Assembly: GCA_041392805.1 (NCBI GenBank)
Contig: JAWKLJ010000003.1
Coordinates: forward strand, 1-64,000
Reading direction: 5' to 3'
Origin: Saprospiraceae bacterium
GTDB lineage: Bacteria > Bacteroidota > Bacteroidia > Chitinophagales > Saprospiraceae
Length of the DNA: 64,000 nucleotides
The notes beneath the pieces were generated by a model. The model was not told the origin of the DNA. It did not search any database and saw only the letters and a list, made by a program, of their open reading frames with translations. Every line of letters starts with the position of its first letter. The first letter of the stretch is position 1. Shown here piece by piece: positions 27,223 through 36,443 of this stretch. Position numbers and translations under genes: made by a program.

Positions 27223-29946
27223 TTAGGACTGCATGATTATTTGTAAAAGGGGCTGCAACCACTCTTGTTTCTTTGGTCGAGGTGGAGAAGTGCTATTTGT
27301 TTTCGGCACTTCCTTAATCTTCCACCGCTGAGCAGGTCCCTGGTTCTCTCCGTACACTTGCACGAGGGTACGTACAGTCCGACCAGCCCCTGTAACATCT
27401 AGGTTGCCAGTGAAGATGCTATGTAGATTGAAGTAGCCATCGTCTGTCGGAATAATTTGCCAGATTTGCGAATAGTAGGTCAGGGAATCTGTAGGGGCGG
27501 CCTTAGGTAAATGTACAACGGGCACACCTGGAATTGCCTTCAAATCCAGGTTACTCTTCGTGAGATAGAGTCCATTCAAATCAGATTTGATAAAGAAATG
27601 ATCCTGCCAAGGCGTCTCTTCAAATTGCCACGATTGTGCCCTGGACCCCGTATGGTAATACTGCCATACCCCTGTACCAGCTTCCCTGCCTCCTCCTTTT
27701 ACATTGAGATACAGTTGACTAGCCTTGGATACCAAGAAATAGGATTTTCCTGGAGTGGGCAGCCAAGCTCGCATGGCATAGGTGGACACCTGTTTGATCT
27801 CTTTTATTACATTATTTTCTACTCGGATATATTTGCATCCTTGAAAGTTAGGTTTGGGTAGTAGCCCATCCTCTCTTTTCCTTTGATTGTTGTCAGCAGG
27901 TCCTAAAGGAGCGCTTTGCATAAAAATTGGTCTGTACTGCTCCCACCAGCCTCTTGGGTTACGACTGGTCGATAGTGGATCTGCAAATGGCGGAATACTC
28001 AAATATTTTTCCTGTTTTCCGTAAACGTTTTCTCTGACCACTGGCAAACCCTGTAACTGGGCAGAACGCTGAATTTCAATATTAACGGTTTCTCGTTGTT
28101 TTTTGCTATGCGAAAATATCTGGGAAGGATAATATTGATCCGGGTTTTCCGTGTAAAAATCAAAATAGTATTCCATTCTTCCATTTGGTACCGCTGTATT
28201 CCACTTTATTCTCATTTCTACACGGGTATGTACATGGCCAAACAAGATCAGGTCGACTGGGCGGTCTTGATCCTTACCTGCTGCTATTTCCAGGAAGGCC
28301 TGGGCTTCTCCTCTAGATACCCCAAAATCCAATTGGTTCTCGTGCTTACCCGTCTTGAAATACCTGGTTTTGTCGAAGGGCCAATCCGGGAAGCGTTTTT
28401 GCAGTTGCTCTAGGACGAATTTATCTCCCTGTTGGATTCGTTCCTGATTTAGCCAATGTGGATGACGAAGGTAGTAAGCTACCTGCCAAACGTCTGCGGA
28501 CTCATGCTGCGTTTCTCTGAAATAATAGGGGTATTCTGTACCCCTAGTATTGATAGGGGGGCTATGGGTGCCGATAATCACCAGGCCGTCCTTTGCTTCT
28601 TCCAGCGTCTTTCGGACTAGATCATTCTGATATTTGCTGTAGCCTCTGGTATTGGGTGCACTGGTAGCCGTACTAAGGTCTTCGGTATCGCCGGTAAAGG
28701 CCATTTTAATAGCCTCCCAGATATCTTCTGGATAGCCAGTGTCAGGTCCACTGTCCAGCATAATTAAGCGATTCTCCCCCATCCGTACCACGTAGGATTT
28801 TTGTGGACAGATATATTGATCATACCAGTCTGGATTGCGTATTTCTATGAGATCAAGGGCTTTTAAGGCACCCATTTCGGGTTTGCCATCGGACGGAAAC
28901 TTAGCATCTTGCGGTGGCTTGAAGATTGCTCCATGATGTAGAACTATGGCATCCGATTCAGTTAGATTAAAATTACCATATTGCCGGAGGGTGTGCACAC
29001 CGACACCTCCGATTTCCAGATCCATTACCAATGGATAAGGATTAGGACGATAGTCGTGGTTGCCCAAGGTGGTGAAGATGGGAACTTGTAATTCCTCTTG
29101 CTGTTGACTACCGTCCGGATAGGGCGACCGTCCCAATATGAGATCCCTGAAAAAGGCAAAATTCCCACCCCCTTGCTGATCTTCACCTTCCTCAAAGAGG
29201 TAATCGACAAGATCTCCCGTCGCTATGATCCCATCCAATTGACCGCGTTCATGTAGCCGGTTAGCGTAACGGATCAGGTCCCGGAAACGATCATTCCAAT
29301 TATTGAATGCCTGGATCCCTTCCCACAGTTGGTCCCGTTCTTTTTTGAAATGGGGATCCTGTTCTTTTTCCCAGGCTTGCATCAGTCGAGATTTGAAGGT
29401 GTCCACTCTTTTGGATACGTGAATGTCCGTGGCATGGATCAGCCCAAAATCTTTCCAGGATGAGCACGTATATAGGAAATGGGGAGATAAACCGTAGAAA
29501 GTGCCATCATCATTCCGAAATTGTAAGTCAAACAATTGTCTATCTTTCAATACGGTTTCTTCTGGGAGATAGAAGTGGTTGATCACGTAACCCGTTACGC
29601 TGCGATCATCTGTTCCCTCTTTGAGATGAATGGGAATGCGTCGGCTACTGCCAATTTCTCTTACATAAAAACGGTCTTGACATAGTTCAGCAAGTACCGG
29701 GAATCGGCCAATGGCACTATGATCTGGAAGTCGTACCTGCAGCGCAAACGCTATTCGATCGGTATCCGGTTGGACAAGATCGGGATTCCCGAGTAGGGGT
29801 AACTGAAATTGGAAGACATAGGGCGTTGCACGTCTCGTGTCGAGATAGTACGCTATACCTCTTTCGTGGAAGATGGCTTCTCCATGCGAATATTTCGTGG
29901 GCTTGGTTAGTGGGTTGCCTAATTGGGTATTAATAGGTGTTGCCAT
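27223..29946 (-). CDS. Calcineurin-like metallophosphoesterase with C-terminal ricin-type trefoil (907 aa)
   Basis: The five metal-binding motifs appear in order: ATDIH (about residue 174), TGDLVD (about 244), LGNHDY (about 296), GTHSPP (about 460) and FGHVHTR (about 570). An N-terminal domain of about 160 residues carries strands and phrases such as FYVREIGSSRRIPIHL. From about residue 750 a RICIN-like trefoil follows (YFLVSKASQLYLNVKGG, GLYLTKSN, QRWKIKE). There is no signal peptide, so it is probably cytosolic. The family hydrolyses phosphomono- or diesters, including nucleotides and lipid head groups. Second gene of the six-gene cluster, 33 bp after the WD40-caspase stop. A nucleotide-signal or lipid-directed role is possible, unproven. 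Confidence 0.85.
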   Translation of the reverse strand: MATPINTQLGNPLTKPTKYSHGEAIFHERGIAYYLDTRRATPYVFQFQLPLLGNPDLVQPDTDRIAFALQVRLPDHSAIGRFPVLAELCQDRFYVREIGSSRRIPIHLKEGTDDRSVTGYVINHFYLPEETVLKDRQLFDLQFRNDDGTFYGLSPHFLYTCSSWKDFGLIHATDIHVSKRVDTFKSRLMQAWEKEQDPHFKKERDQLWEGIQAFNNWNDRFRDLIRYANRLHERGQLDGIIATGDLVDYLFEEGEDQQGGGNFAFFRDLILGRSPYPDGSQQQEELQVPIFTTLGNHDYRPNPYPLVMDLEIGGVGVHTLRQYGNFNLTESDAIVLHHGAIFKPPQDAKFPSDGKPEMGALKALDLIEIRNPDWYDQYICPQKSYVVRMGENRLIMLDSGPDTGYPEDIWEAIKMAFTGDTEDLSTATSAPNTRGYSKYQNDLVRKTLEEAKDGLVIIGTHSPPINTRGTEYPYYFRETQHESADVWQVAYYLRHPHWLNQERIQQGDKFVLEQLQKRFPDWPFDKTRYFKTGKHENQLDFGVSRGEAQAFLEIAAGKDQDRPVDLILFGHVHTRVEMRIKWNTAVPNGRMEYYFDFYTENPDQYYPSQIFSHSKKQRETVNIEIQRSAQLQGLPVVRENVYGKQEKYLSIPPFADPLSTSRNPRGWWEQYRPIFMQSAPLGPADNNQRKREDGLLPKPNFQGCKYIRVENNVIKEIKQVSTYAMRAWLPTPGKSYFLVSKASQLYLNVKGGGREAGTGVWQYYHTGSRAQSWQFEETPWQDHFFIKSDLNGLYLTKSNLDLKAIPGVPVVHLPKAAPTDSLTYYSQIWQIIPTDDGYFNLHSIFTGNLDVTGAGRTVRTLVQVYGENQGPAQRWKIKEVPKTNSTSPPRPKKQEWLQPLLQIIMQS

Positions 29947-29979
29947 ACAGTGAATTTGAAGGTGTTATTGAAAATTAAT

Positions 29980-32900
29980 CTACCAGATTCGCCAATCGTT
30001 ACTGATGTTTTCCATCCGGTAAGTCGGCTGCTGTTGTCCCTGAGTCAGTGAGGCTACTTCTTTGCTGACAAAGGACTGCAATTCAGAAACCATGACCTGG
30101 CCATCCCCGTTCAGGTCAGCCGATTTATGTCGCAAGCCTTCCAATAAGGAATAGGTAAAGACTCCATTCTTCCATTTTTCTCCTTCAATGGCGAATTCTA
30201 CCCCACTAGCACTGGAAATCACGGAAGCTCCCGTACCTCGCCGAAGATTGACAAAGAGACGTTGCATAAGATCAAAGGACGTCTGTATACCAACTTGCTT
30301 TGTACCCATGTTAGTACCAAAGTTTCGAAAGCTTACTTTTCCCTGGATCGTGTTTTCCTCCTGGATAAACACAACATCTTCTTTATCTATTTCACCCGAA
30401 TGGCAAGCATCAATTAACAGCAATTTTTTTCGAGCCGGAATCCCGTCGAGTAAGCCTTCTAAGTCTTCGTATGGGATACCTTCTTTGGAAGGGTTCAGAA
30501 AGTCTATGTCAGGCGTAGCAAAGTAGAAATTATAGTCTTTGTCCAACACTCCATGTCCGGAAACAAAAACTATCACCTGATCATCGACCCGGGTTTTTTC
30601 AAGCCAGCCTCGTAAACCCAATACTTCTTCTCGGTTCACCTGTTCATCAGTCAGCGTTTTCAGGTGTATTTTGTCGAAGCCAGTAGCTGATTGAAATAGG
30701 TGGGCCAAATCCTGTGCATCTTTGGCCGCATAATTAAGATCTGCCCCCGGACTTTCGTACTCCGAAACACCTAGAGAGAGTACGTATAGATCGGCTTTAT
30801 ATTTCCATTGTGGTACTCGACGGTTTGTAAAGACAGTAGACAACAAAGATTCGGCCCCAGCACGATTCATGACCGACACCTGAATCTTGTTCTTGCCGCT
30901 AGACAAGGGGATAATAATGTCCTTTGTAATTCGCTTGGTTTTAAGTGATTGCAGATCCAGACCTTTGCTCCCATATAGTGGTACGTCATTCACGAACACT
31001 TGTAAACGATCCAATAGTTGATGCCTATCATAGGCCTGAAGCTGTAATACTAATTCTTCATCAATGACAGTTTCAGGGATATCTGCCCTATTCAAAATGC
31101 TAACAGAGGGAACATGATAATCTTGGGAAACCATTACTTCGGTGAAGCCATTTTTTTTGAGCCGCTTTAGATAGGCTTGTCGATATTGTTCCATCAATAT
31201 GGAGTCCGCTCCGTACTCCAGCATCGTCTCCAATACCTTATCCGGGCGATTTAGACGAAGGTCGAATTGCTCAAAGGCATGTAATTCGGAACCAATTTTG
31301 GAATGGATATACTTCGAAATCTTTGTGGATCCCATGTAGTAGCCTTCTGCATTAATAATAAGCCAGTCATCGGTTCCACTAGAGAAGCTTATGCAATTCA
31401 GGAGCAATGCTCCTGAAGCTGCATCCCAAACTTTGGCAACTCCGTCGACGCCTCCGGTGAGTACTAATTTTCCATCTGGCGAAAATACAGCCGAAGAAAT
31501 TTCCCTGCTGTGTCCCGTCAGTTTATGTAGGTGTTCCCCTGTATTTGTCCAGATATTGGCTATTCCATCGTAACTAGCAGTCAATAGTTTTGAACCATCT
31601 GGCGAAAAAGCAACAGAGAATACTGGGGCAGTATGTCCCGGCAGCCGTGCAATAGTTTGCCCTGCCGAATCCATCAGTTGTGACGGACCATAACCATTTC
31701 CGATCAAGAAGTTATCATTTACTGGAGAATAAGTCACCGAGAAAGCCATATCTGTGAAATCAAATTTTTGCTCGATTTTACCCTCGTGATTCCATTTGAT
31801 CAAGCTTCGATCAGCACTTGTACTCAACAGATGACCACCATTGGGTGAAAAACTTAGGCCAAAGATTACATCACGGTGTCCTTCTAATGTACTACGTAAG
31901 TCTCCGTCTAGCTTCCAAATGCGAATAACAGTATCTTGTGAAACGGAACCGAATTCACCGTAATCGCCACATGCTGTCAAAATGGAATTACCATCTGGAG
32001 AAAAAACCAGGCTGCTAATCCGGCCCCGATGACCATCTAGCGACTTCAATTCCTTTCCGCTGCTATCCCATAAGCGGGCTGTCCCATCCGAACTACCCGT
32101 GGCAATGGTATGGCCATCCGGGCTTATAGCTACGGACCAAACTGGCTTTTCATGTCCTACAAAGCTTAGCTGGCCTCTTCCTGATAAATCGAGCATTCTT
32201 GCTGTTTTATCCTGCATACCTAACAGAATCGAATGGCCATCTGGCGAAAAGGATGCTGAGCTAATGAAATTGCGGTAGCCGTCCAAGGACTGCCATTGTT
32301 CGCCGTGTTTATTCCATAACCTAACTATCCCATCCTGACCTCCCGTAGCAATAGTGTTAGCATCTGGTGAAAAAGCCAAAGCCCAAAGAGGGGTTTCTCC
32401 ACCCTTAAAATGTTGTACCCATCGGCCATGTGAATTCCACATCAAGGCGGAACCATCTTCGTAAGATGTCAGAATATGTTTTCCATTCCTACTAAAAGCC
32501 ACCGATTCTATGCCCATTCCCCTCCAGTGCTCAGCAATTTTAACCAATTGATGACCGTCTCTTTGCCAAACGACAACCTGATGGCCCTGAGCCAATACCT
32601 TGGTACCATCTTCAGAAATGGCTACCCTTCTGACACCCTTTGTTCCTTCGTACATTTGTACTGCTTTTCCCTTCCTATCCCACAAGACCACCTCACCTCC
32701 CGAGCCACTCAACAGTTGCTTACCATCAGGAGTGAATGCTACCGAATATATGGCCTGGTATTTAGCAACTTCTAATACTAGCTGCTGCTTTTGGTTCCAT
32801 AGCCGCAGACCTCTTGCACCCGTCAAGATCCATTTCCCATCAGGAGAAAAAGCTACTGCCTGTACATCTGAGCTATGGGACAAACTATACAGTTGTTTCC

Positions 32901-33264
32901 CAGAAATAGACCACACGATGGCCTTACGATCTTTCCCGCCTGTTACTACACGTTGCCCATCAGGAGAAAAATCAAGGGCTAGAATAGGTGCTATATGGCC
33001 AGCGAATGTGACCAGTTCACGCCCAAAGCGGTCCCACAGCTTTGCAGTTCCATCATAACTGCCGGTCAAGATATATTCACCATTTGGGGAAAAGCAAATG
33101 GTTGAGATATCTGCATTATGCCCTTGCTGGACAACCACTTCCGGCCTCTGGCCCTGGAGGTTGAAATATAGAGGAACTATTACCAGCAGGAGCTTATACC
33201 TGAGTCTAAAGCGGGGAGAATAGGAAACAGGATGTGGTGCCTTTTGTGTAATCACTCCGTACAT
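29980..33264 (-). CDS. WD40-caspase protein (1094 aa), first gene of the six-gene cluster
   Basis: An N-terminal hydrophobic segment (YKLLLVIVPLYFNLQGQ, about residues 23-40) acts as signal peptide or anchor. About 14 regular WD40 blades follow to residue ~640 (GHNADISTICFSPNGEYILT, GSYDGTAKLWD, repeated). The C14-type domain starts near residue 845 (DLYVLSLGVSEYE); His about 904 lies in VSGHGVLD and Cys about 954 in LIDACHSGE. The small-subunit region (SSASGVEFAIEG, NGVFTYSLLEGL) and an EF-hand-like DLNGDGQVMVSEL follow. The catalytic dyad is complete. ATG 33264 lies 22 bases after a good -7 box. Catalytic part closely resembles that of the 1821-aa protein but lacks ankyrins. Confidence 0.9.
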   Translation of the reverse strand: MYGVITQKAPHPVSYSPRFRLRYKLLLVIVPLYFNLQGQRPEVVVQQGHNADISTICFSPNGEYILTGSYDGTAKLWDRFGRELVTFAGHIAPILALDFSPDGQRVVTGGKDRKAIVWSISGKQLYSLSHSSDVQAVAFSPDGKWILTGARGLRLWNQKQQLVLEVAKYQAIYSVAFTPDGKQLLSGSGGEVVLWDRKGKAVQMYEGTKGVRRVAISEDGTKVLAQGHQVVVWQRDGHQLVKIAEHWRGMGIESVAFSRNGKHILTSYEDGSALMWNSHGRWVQHFKGGETPLWALAFSPDANTIATGGQDGIVRLWNKHGEQWQSLDGYRNFISSASFSPDGHSILLGMQDKTARMLDLSGRGQLSFVGHEKPVWSVAISPDGHTIATGSSDGTARLWDSSGKELKSLDGHRGRISSLVFSPDGNSILTACGDYGEFGSVSQDTVIRIWKLDGDLRSTLEGHRDVIFGLSFSPNGGHLLSTSADRSLIKWNHEGKIEQKFDFTDMAFSVTYSPVNDNFLIGNGYGPSQLMDSAGQTIARLPGHTAPVFSVAFSPDGSKLLTASYDGIANIWTNTGEHLHKLTGHSREISSAVFSPDGKLVLTGGVDGVAKVWDAASGALLLNCISFSSGTDDWLIINAEGYYMGSTKISKYIHSKIGSELHAFEQFDLRLNRPDKVLETMLEYGADSILMEQYRQAYLKRLKKNGFTEVMVSQDYHVPSVSILNRADIPETVIDEELVLQLQAYDRHQLLDRLQVFVNDVPLYGSKGLDLQSLKTKRITKDIIIPLSSGKNKIQVSVMNRAGAESLLSTVFTNRRVPQWKYKADLYVLSLGVSEYESPGADLNYAAKDAQDLAHLFQSATGFDKIHLKTLTDEQVNREEVLGLRGWLEKTRVDDQVIVFVSGHGVLDKDYNFYFATPDIDFLNPSKEGIPYEDLEGLLDGIPARKKLLLIDACHSGEIDKEDVVFIQEENTIQGKVSFRNFGTNMGTKQVGIQTSFDLMQRLFVNLRRGTGASVISSASGVEFAIEGEKWKNGVFTYSLLEGLRHKSADLNGDGQVMVSELQSFVSKEVASLTQGQQQPTYRMENISNDWRIW

Positions 33265-33286
33265 AATAGTGGTCTTTAGTCAAAAA

Positions 33287-33318
33287 CAAATCTAATTTTA
33301 GAGTAATATCAACAAAAA
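33287..33318 (-). promoter_or_regulatory. Promoter of the six-gene caspase/CHAT cluster
   Basis: On the minus strand TTTTTG is followed by 18 bases and TAGATTTG, matching the Bacteroidota -33 TTG and -7 TAnnTTTG boxes at proper spacing. The expected start site is near 33280, leaving a leader of about 16 bases before ATG 33264. It is the best promoter match I found for the cluster. Confidence 0.65.
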
Positions 33319-33339
33319 TAGCCGATTGAACAAGGCCCT

Positions 33340-33399
33340 TGCAATCTCTGTCCAGTAAATGCAATAACTGTCCAGTAAATGCAATAACTGTCCAGTAGA
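33340..33399. repeat. Three tandem 20-bp repeats upstream of the caspase/CHAT promoter
   Basis: Units at 33340, 33360 and 33380 follow TGCAATAACTGTCCAGTAAA; the first differs in three bases and the third in one. The 20-bp period keeps all copies on nearly the same face of the helix. They begin about 22 bases upstream of the -33 box, the usual place for an activator binding site. A short frame running through them (33206-33463) is not a gene. Confidence 0.8.
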
Positions 33400-33437
33400 T
33401 GGCAAGCACTTTACAGTTGAGTTCCAGTTCTTGGGGC

Positions 33438-34784
33438 CTAATAAGCGCCCAACTTTCCTTCAATAGATAAAATCAACAAAATGTCTTTGATCTGATTGTT
33501 GCGAAATAGATCATGGATCGGTGCCTCATCGGGAAGGATCAATTCCCAGTCTCCGGCTGGGTTTTGACCCAACAAGGTATCCCATAGCTCCGAACTGTTA
33601 TCTTGCTGGGTAGCTAATTTGCCATCGATCATAGTCCTGCTAGCTGTCTCGTTGTCATTGAGCTGCAAGCGGACTTCGATGGGCGGTAGGGCCCCAGCGT
33701 GGCTAAAGTACAGCATTGCCTCCTTGATCTGAAGCTCAGAGATGTTGGCAGGGAATGCGCTGCGATCAATCTTGAATGGGGCTCTCATGCGATCTGCCTC
33801 AGCTAAGAGTTCCGGATGATGGAGTTCATACCATTGGTCTGGGAATTCATTGCGGAAACTGAAGGCGTGTTGGGCCTGGTAAGTGTTATCCAGTGCTCGA
33901 ATCACCTGCTCCTTATAGGTGTCGCTTTCTAGACTGGTGTACTCGATGTGGATCAATATATCGCCAATCGTATCGTAATTCAATTGCGGGTTACTTCCTT
34001 TGGGTAGACTCAGTTCCCAAGCGGTATCTACGCCCATGCTTTCAAAGGGCAGCAACTTATTAGCAGTATTGGCTTGCATTTCGAAAAGGCCAGTGGCGTT
34101 GATGGTTCCATTAAAAGCAATAGATTCCGGAGCTCTTTTGATCTCGAGGGTACTGAAACCCTCCTGGGAGGGCAGTACCACCCGGCTGATCCCACTGTTC
34201 AATAAACTTGCCTTTATTCCTTCGATTGGTGGGGCTAGTGCGATTACTGACACGCTGACTTTTTTGATGAGACGCAAATAGTGCCCTGGAAAATCACGAT
34301 CAAAAAGATTTCCTGGGGTATGGAACACGATTTTACCGTCCTCTCGCAATTGCTGGAAGGCTGCGGGAGCCAGCTGAGAAAGGGAAATGGTTTTGCTCAA
34401 CTGCAGCTTTCTTCGATCGCTCTGTAGAGCAAACTGATCCAGCTGGTAAATATCCTGCAGTAGCCTAGCTGAGCCGGTCAAACCTCGCCGATCCGTTGCT
34501 TCTCCCGTTTGGTCTCGATGAGGCACTGGCGTTTGCCAATAGTCTGATAGAATGATGGCCGGAACAGGTTCCTGGCGTTCGAAGGCCAATTGCTGAGCCG
34601 CTAGCTGAGCGGTAGCCGTAGCTTGCTGTAAGAAAAAACTATACACTTCTTCCAAGATGTCACTCATCCAGTCGTATAGTTCGGCATTAGTAAATTTTGT
34701 AGATAAAAAGTGGGCTATAGCATCTGTTTGCTCAGCGCGAAGACTGGCAATGTTTCGTTCTTGTCTCACGATATTGAGCTGCAT
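33438..34784 (-). pseudogene. C-terminal part of a Tc-toxin A subunit (TcA, TcB-binding region), N-terminus lost
   Basis: Residues from MQLNIVRQERNIASL on match the end of insecticidal toxin complex A subunits: FTNAELYDWM, AFERQEPVPAI, LSDYW, TGSARLLQDI, LQLSKTISL, then FDRDFPGHYLRLIKKVSVSV, GLFEMQ, FESMGVDTAWELSLPKGSN and DILIHIEYTS. Full TcA proteins are around 2000 residues or more; only the last ~450 remain. The fragment runs directly into a Sir2 gene at about 34790 in another frame, so a deletion joined the two. ATG 34784 could by chance serve as a start, and the fold of the central beta-sandwich may persist. No TcB/TcC genes are in the window. Confidence 0.75.
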
Positions 34785-35106
34785 ATCTATCTTCCAATAA
34801 GTCCTGCATGTCCACCAGAGCTTTATGTCCTGCATTGGGTTGAGATTCCCGCATCATGGAAATACGAAATAAAAACCATTCCCACACGGCATGCGCATTC
34901 ACATCGAACATAGCTTTTGTACCTATTTCTTCGGGCTGATAGTTCTTGGAACCTGACACCCAAAAGCCGTCCTTTCCTCTAAATGTAGGAATACCACTCT
35001 CCGCGGAAAGCCCAGCTCCTACCAGAAAGCTTATCCTGTGTTGGCCTTTCAGTTTTTCCTTTATCCTTTCCAAAAGCGCATCTGAAATCATTTCTTTATA
35101 TTTCAT
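34732..35106 (-). pseudogene. Sir2-type deacetylase/NADase, N-terminal fragment
   Basis: The first ~105 residues carry the Sir2 NAD-binding signature: ISFLVGAGLSAESGIPTFRG followed by KDGFW and later QPNAGHKAL. Sir2 homology ends near 34790 (VDMQDLLEDR) before the catalytic HG motif and the zinc or helical module. The last 15-20 codons are out-of-frame reading of the TcA fragment. It starts 6 bp after the MBL hydrolase stop, so originally MBL and Sir2 formed an operon. As it stands it lacks the catalytic His. Confidence 0.8.
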
Positions 35107-35112
35107 CGTTAA

Positions 35113-36060
35113 TCATGATCCTAGCTCTGCATAGAACTCTTCTAGTAAGACCTGTATCTCTTCTTCATCATACTTTCTGGAGAAGTGTACAGGCGTTGCT
35201 TTCTTTACTTGACATCGTTTCATAATCCTTGCTGATGCCTCTGAATAGCTATGGTAGTTCTTAATGGCCTGCTCTTTGTCTGCTAACTTGTAAAAGCATT
35301 CAATGAATACTTGATTACAATCCTTGAACAGTCTAGCTATCCTTTCGTGATTTTCTTCATGAGCTGCATGATCCATTATCACACCCAAGCTATCTCCTTT
35401 CTTGATCTCCAACAGATGGTACAGATCTTTGGCTTGCCATTCTTGCTCAACAACAGTCAACATACGTTCATCATCTCCCGCCTCAAAGGCTTCCTTTAGG
35501 GCTCTGATCCAACTTCCTCCCTTAAACTCACTCTTAGACATATCTATCTTCACACTATCCGCCTCCTTGAATAAATAGGCAATCGATGGTGTTTTGTGAT
35601 CCAGGATTTCGAAATCTACCGTGAATTTCTCATTGCTGTATAGACTGCTTAATGGATTAGACTCTATGGGGTCAATAGCCCAATGGGGTGGCTTGATCTC
35701 AGATTGGAGGATGGTCCGCTTATCCACTATCTCTCTTATCTCATAGATAATCGATCCTTCCTCAATCAGATTCCATTGATATGCTCGAATTTTAGATTGA
35801 ACCTGCTGCGTGATCCCAGTTGGTCCACAAATGACGATTCTCTTCTGTATGCCTATTTGATGGCGCAGTATAAAGTCGAAATTGACGAAATGATCTATGT
35901 GAGTATGGCTGATAAATATAGCCTCGGTAGCTTGACAGTCTTTCACCGTCAATTCACTGGCATCCCCGCATTCGCAAATGAAGTTTCCAGCATAGTTGTC
36001 CACTTTGAAAAGGATGCATATGTCTTCTCCTGCATTGCTCTTGATCTCTGGTAAAAACAT
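35113..36060 (-). CDS. MBL-fold metallohydrolase, RNase Z-like (315 aa)
   Basis: The zinc-binding signature SHTHIDHF lies at residues 51-58 (His52, His54, Asp56, His57), with later metal ligands in VIMDHAAHEENHE and HFSRKYD. The sheet start FICECGDASELT and the ICGPTG segment resemble RNase Z and arylsulfatase-like MBL proteins; residues 195-230 (WIRALKEAFEAGDDERML) are helical. No signal peptide, hence cytosolic. The following Sir2 gene is 6 bp downstream and broken. Whether it acts on RNA, nucleotides or another ester is unknown. The IS5-like MITE A lies 67 bp upstream of its start. Confidence 0.8.
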   Translation of the reverse strand: MFLPEIKSNAGEDICILFKVDNYAGNFICECGDASELTVKDCQATEAIFISHTHIDHFVNFDFILRHQIGIQKRIVICGPTGITQQVQSKIRAYQWNLIEEGSIIYEIREIVDKRTILQSEIKPPHWAIDPIESNPLSSLYSNEKFTVDFEILDHKTPSIAYLFKEADSVKIDMSKSEFKGGSWIRALKEAFEAGDDERMLTVVEQEWQAKDLYHLLEIKKGDSLGVIMDHAAHEENHERIARLFKDCNQVFIECFYKLADKEQAIKNYHSYSEASARIMKRCQVKKATPVHFSRKYDEEEIQVLLEEFYAELGS

Positions 36061-36126
36061 CTTTTTTCAACTGTCTACAATTATCAAATAGTCTGGGTTC
36101 CGTTCCAGTCACTTTTTTGAGTTTGA

Positions 36127-36343
36127 GAGCATGTTTGGAGGTCGCTTTTGGAGGCAAAAAGTGTCAATTTTTCGCTGAGACTAGGCCCTTTTTGAAGTTC
36201 ATACCCTTCGGTACGGACGAAAAAAGTAACGAAGTATCAGCGAAAAAGAGATAGTTTTAGGCTCAAATCGACCTTGGGAGATTCATGAACACCATAAAAT
36301 CACTATAAAGGTCGTGAATAAAGGGTGACCTCCAAACATGCTC
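36127..36343. mobile_element. MITE A, non-autonomous IS5-family element (217 bp)
   Basis: Perfect 17-bp terminal inverted repeats GAGCATGTTTGGAGGTC flanked by a 3-bp TGA duplication (36124-36126 and 36344-36346), a TNA-type target as in IS5-family subgroups. The first 16 bp equal the left end of the IS at 49812. The interior shares long blocks with MITE B, including TTCATACCCTTCGGTACGGA, but has about 55 extra bases near its right end. Confidence 0.9.
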
Positions 36344-36443
36344 TGAGTATAGCTACTTGTAGCAGGTGATCTTTTCTCAGAGTATTCAGCTTTTAGCCGA
36401 TGTGATATTCGTAATTGAAAGCTTGACTCCTTTTTCCCTCAAG

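Noticed and set aside
33206..33463. An 85-codon minus-strand frame upstream of the WD40-caspase
   Set aside because: It overlaps the caspase start, the promoter and the 20-bp repeats, and has no domain-like sequence.
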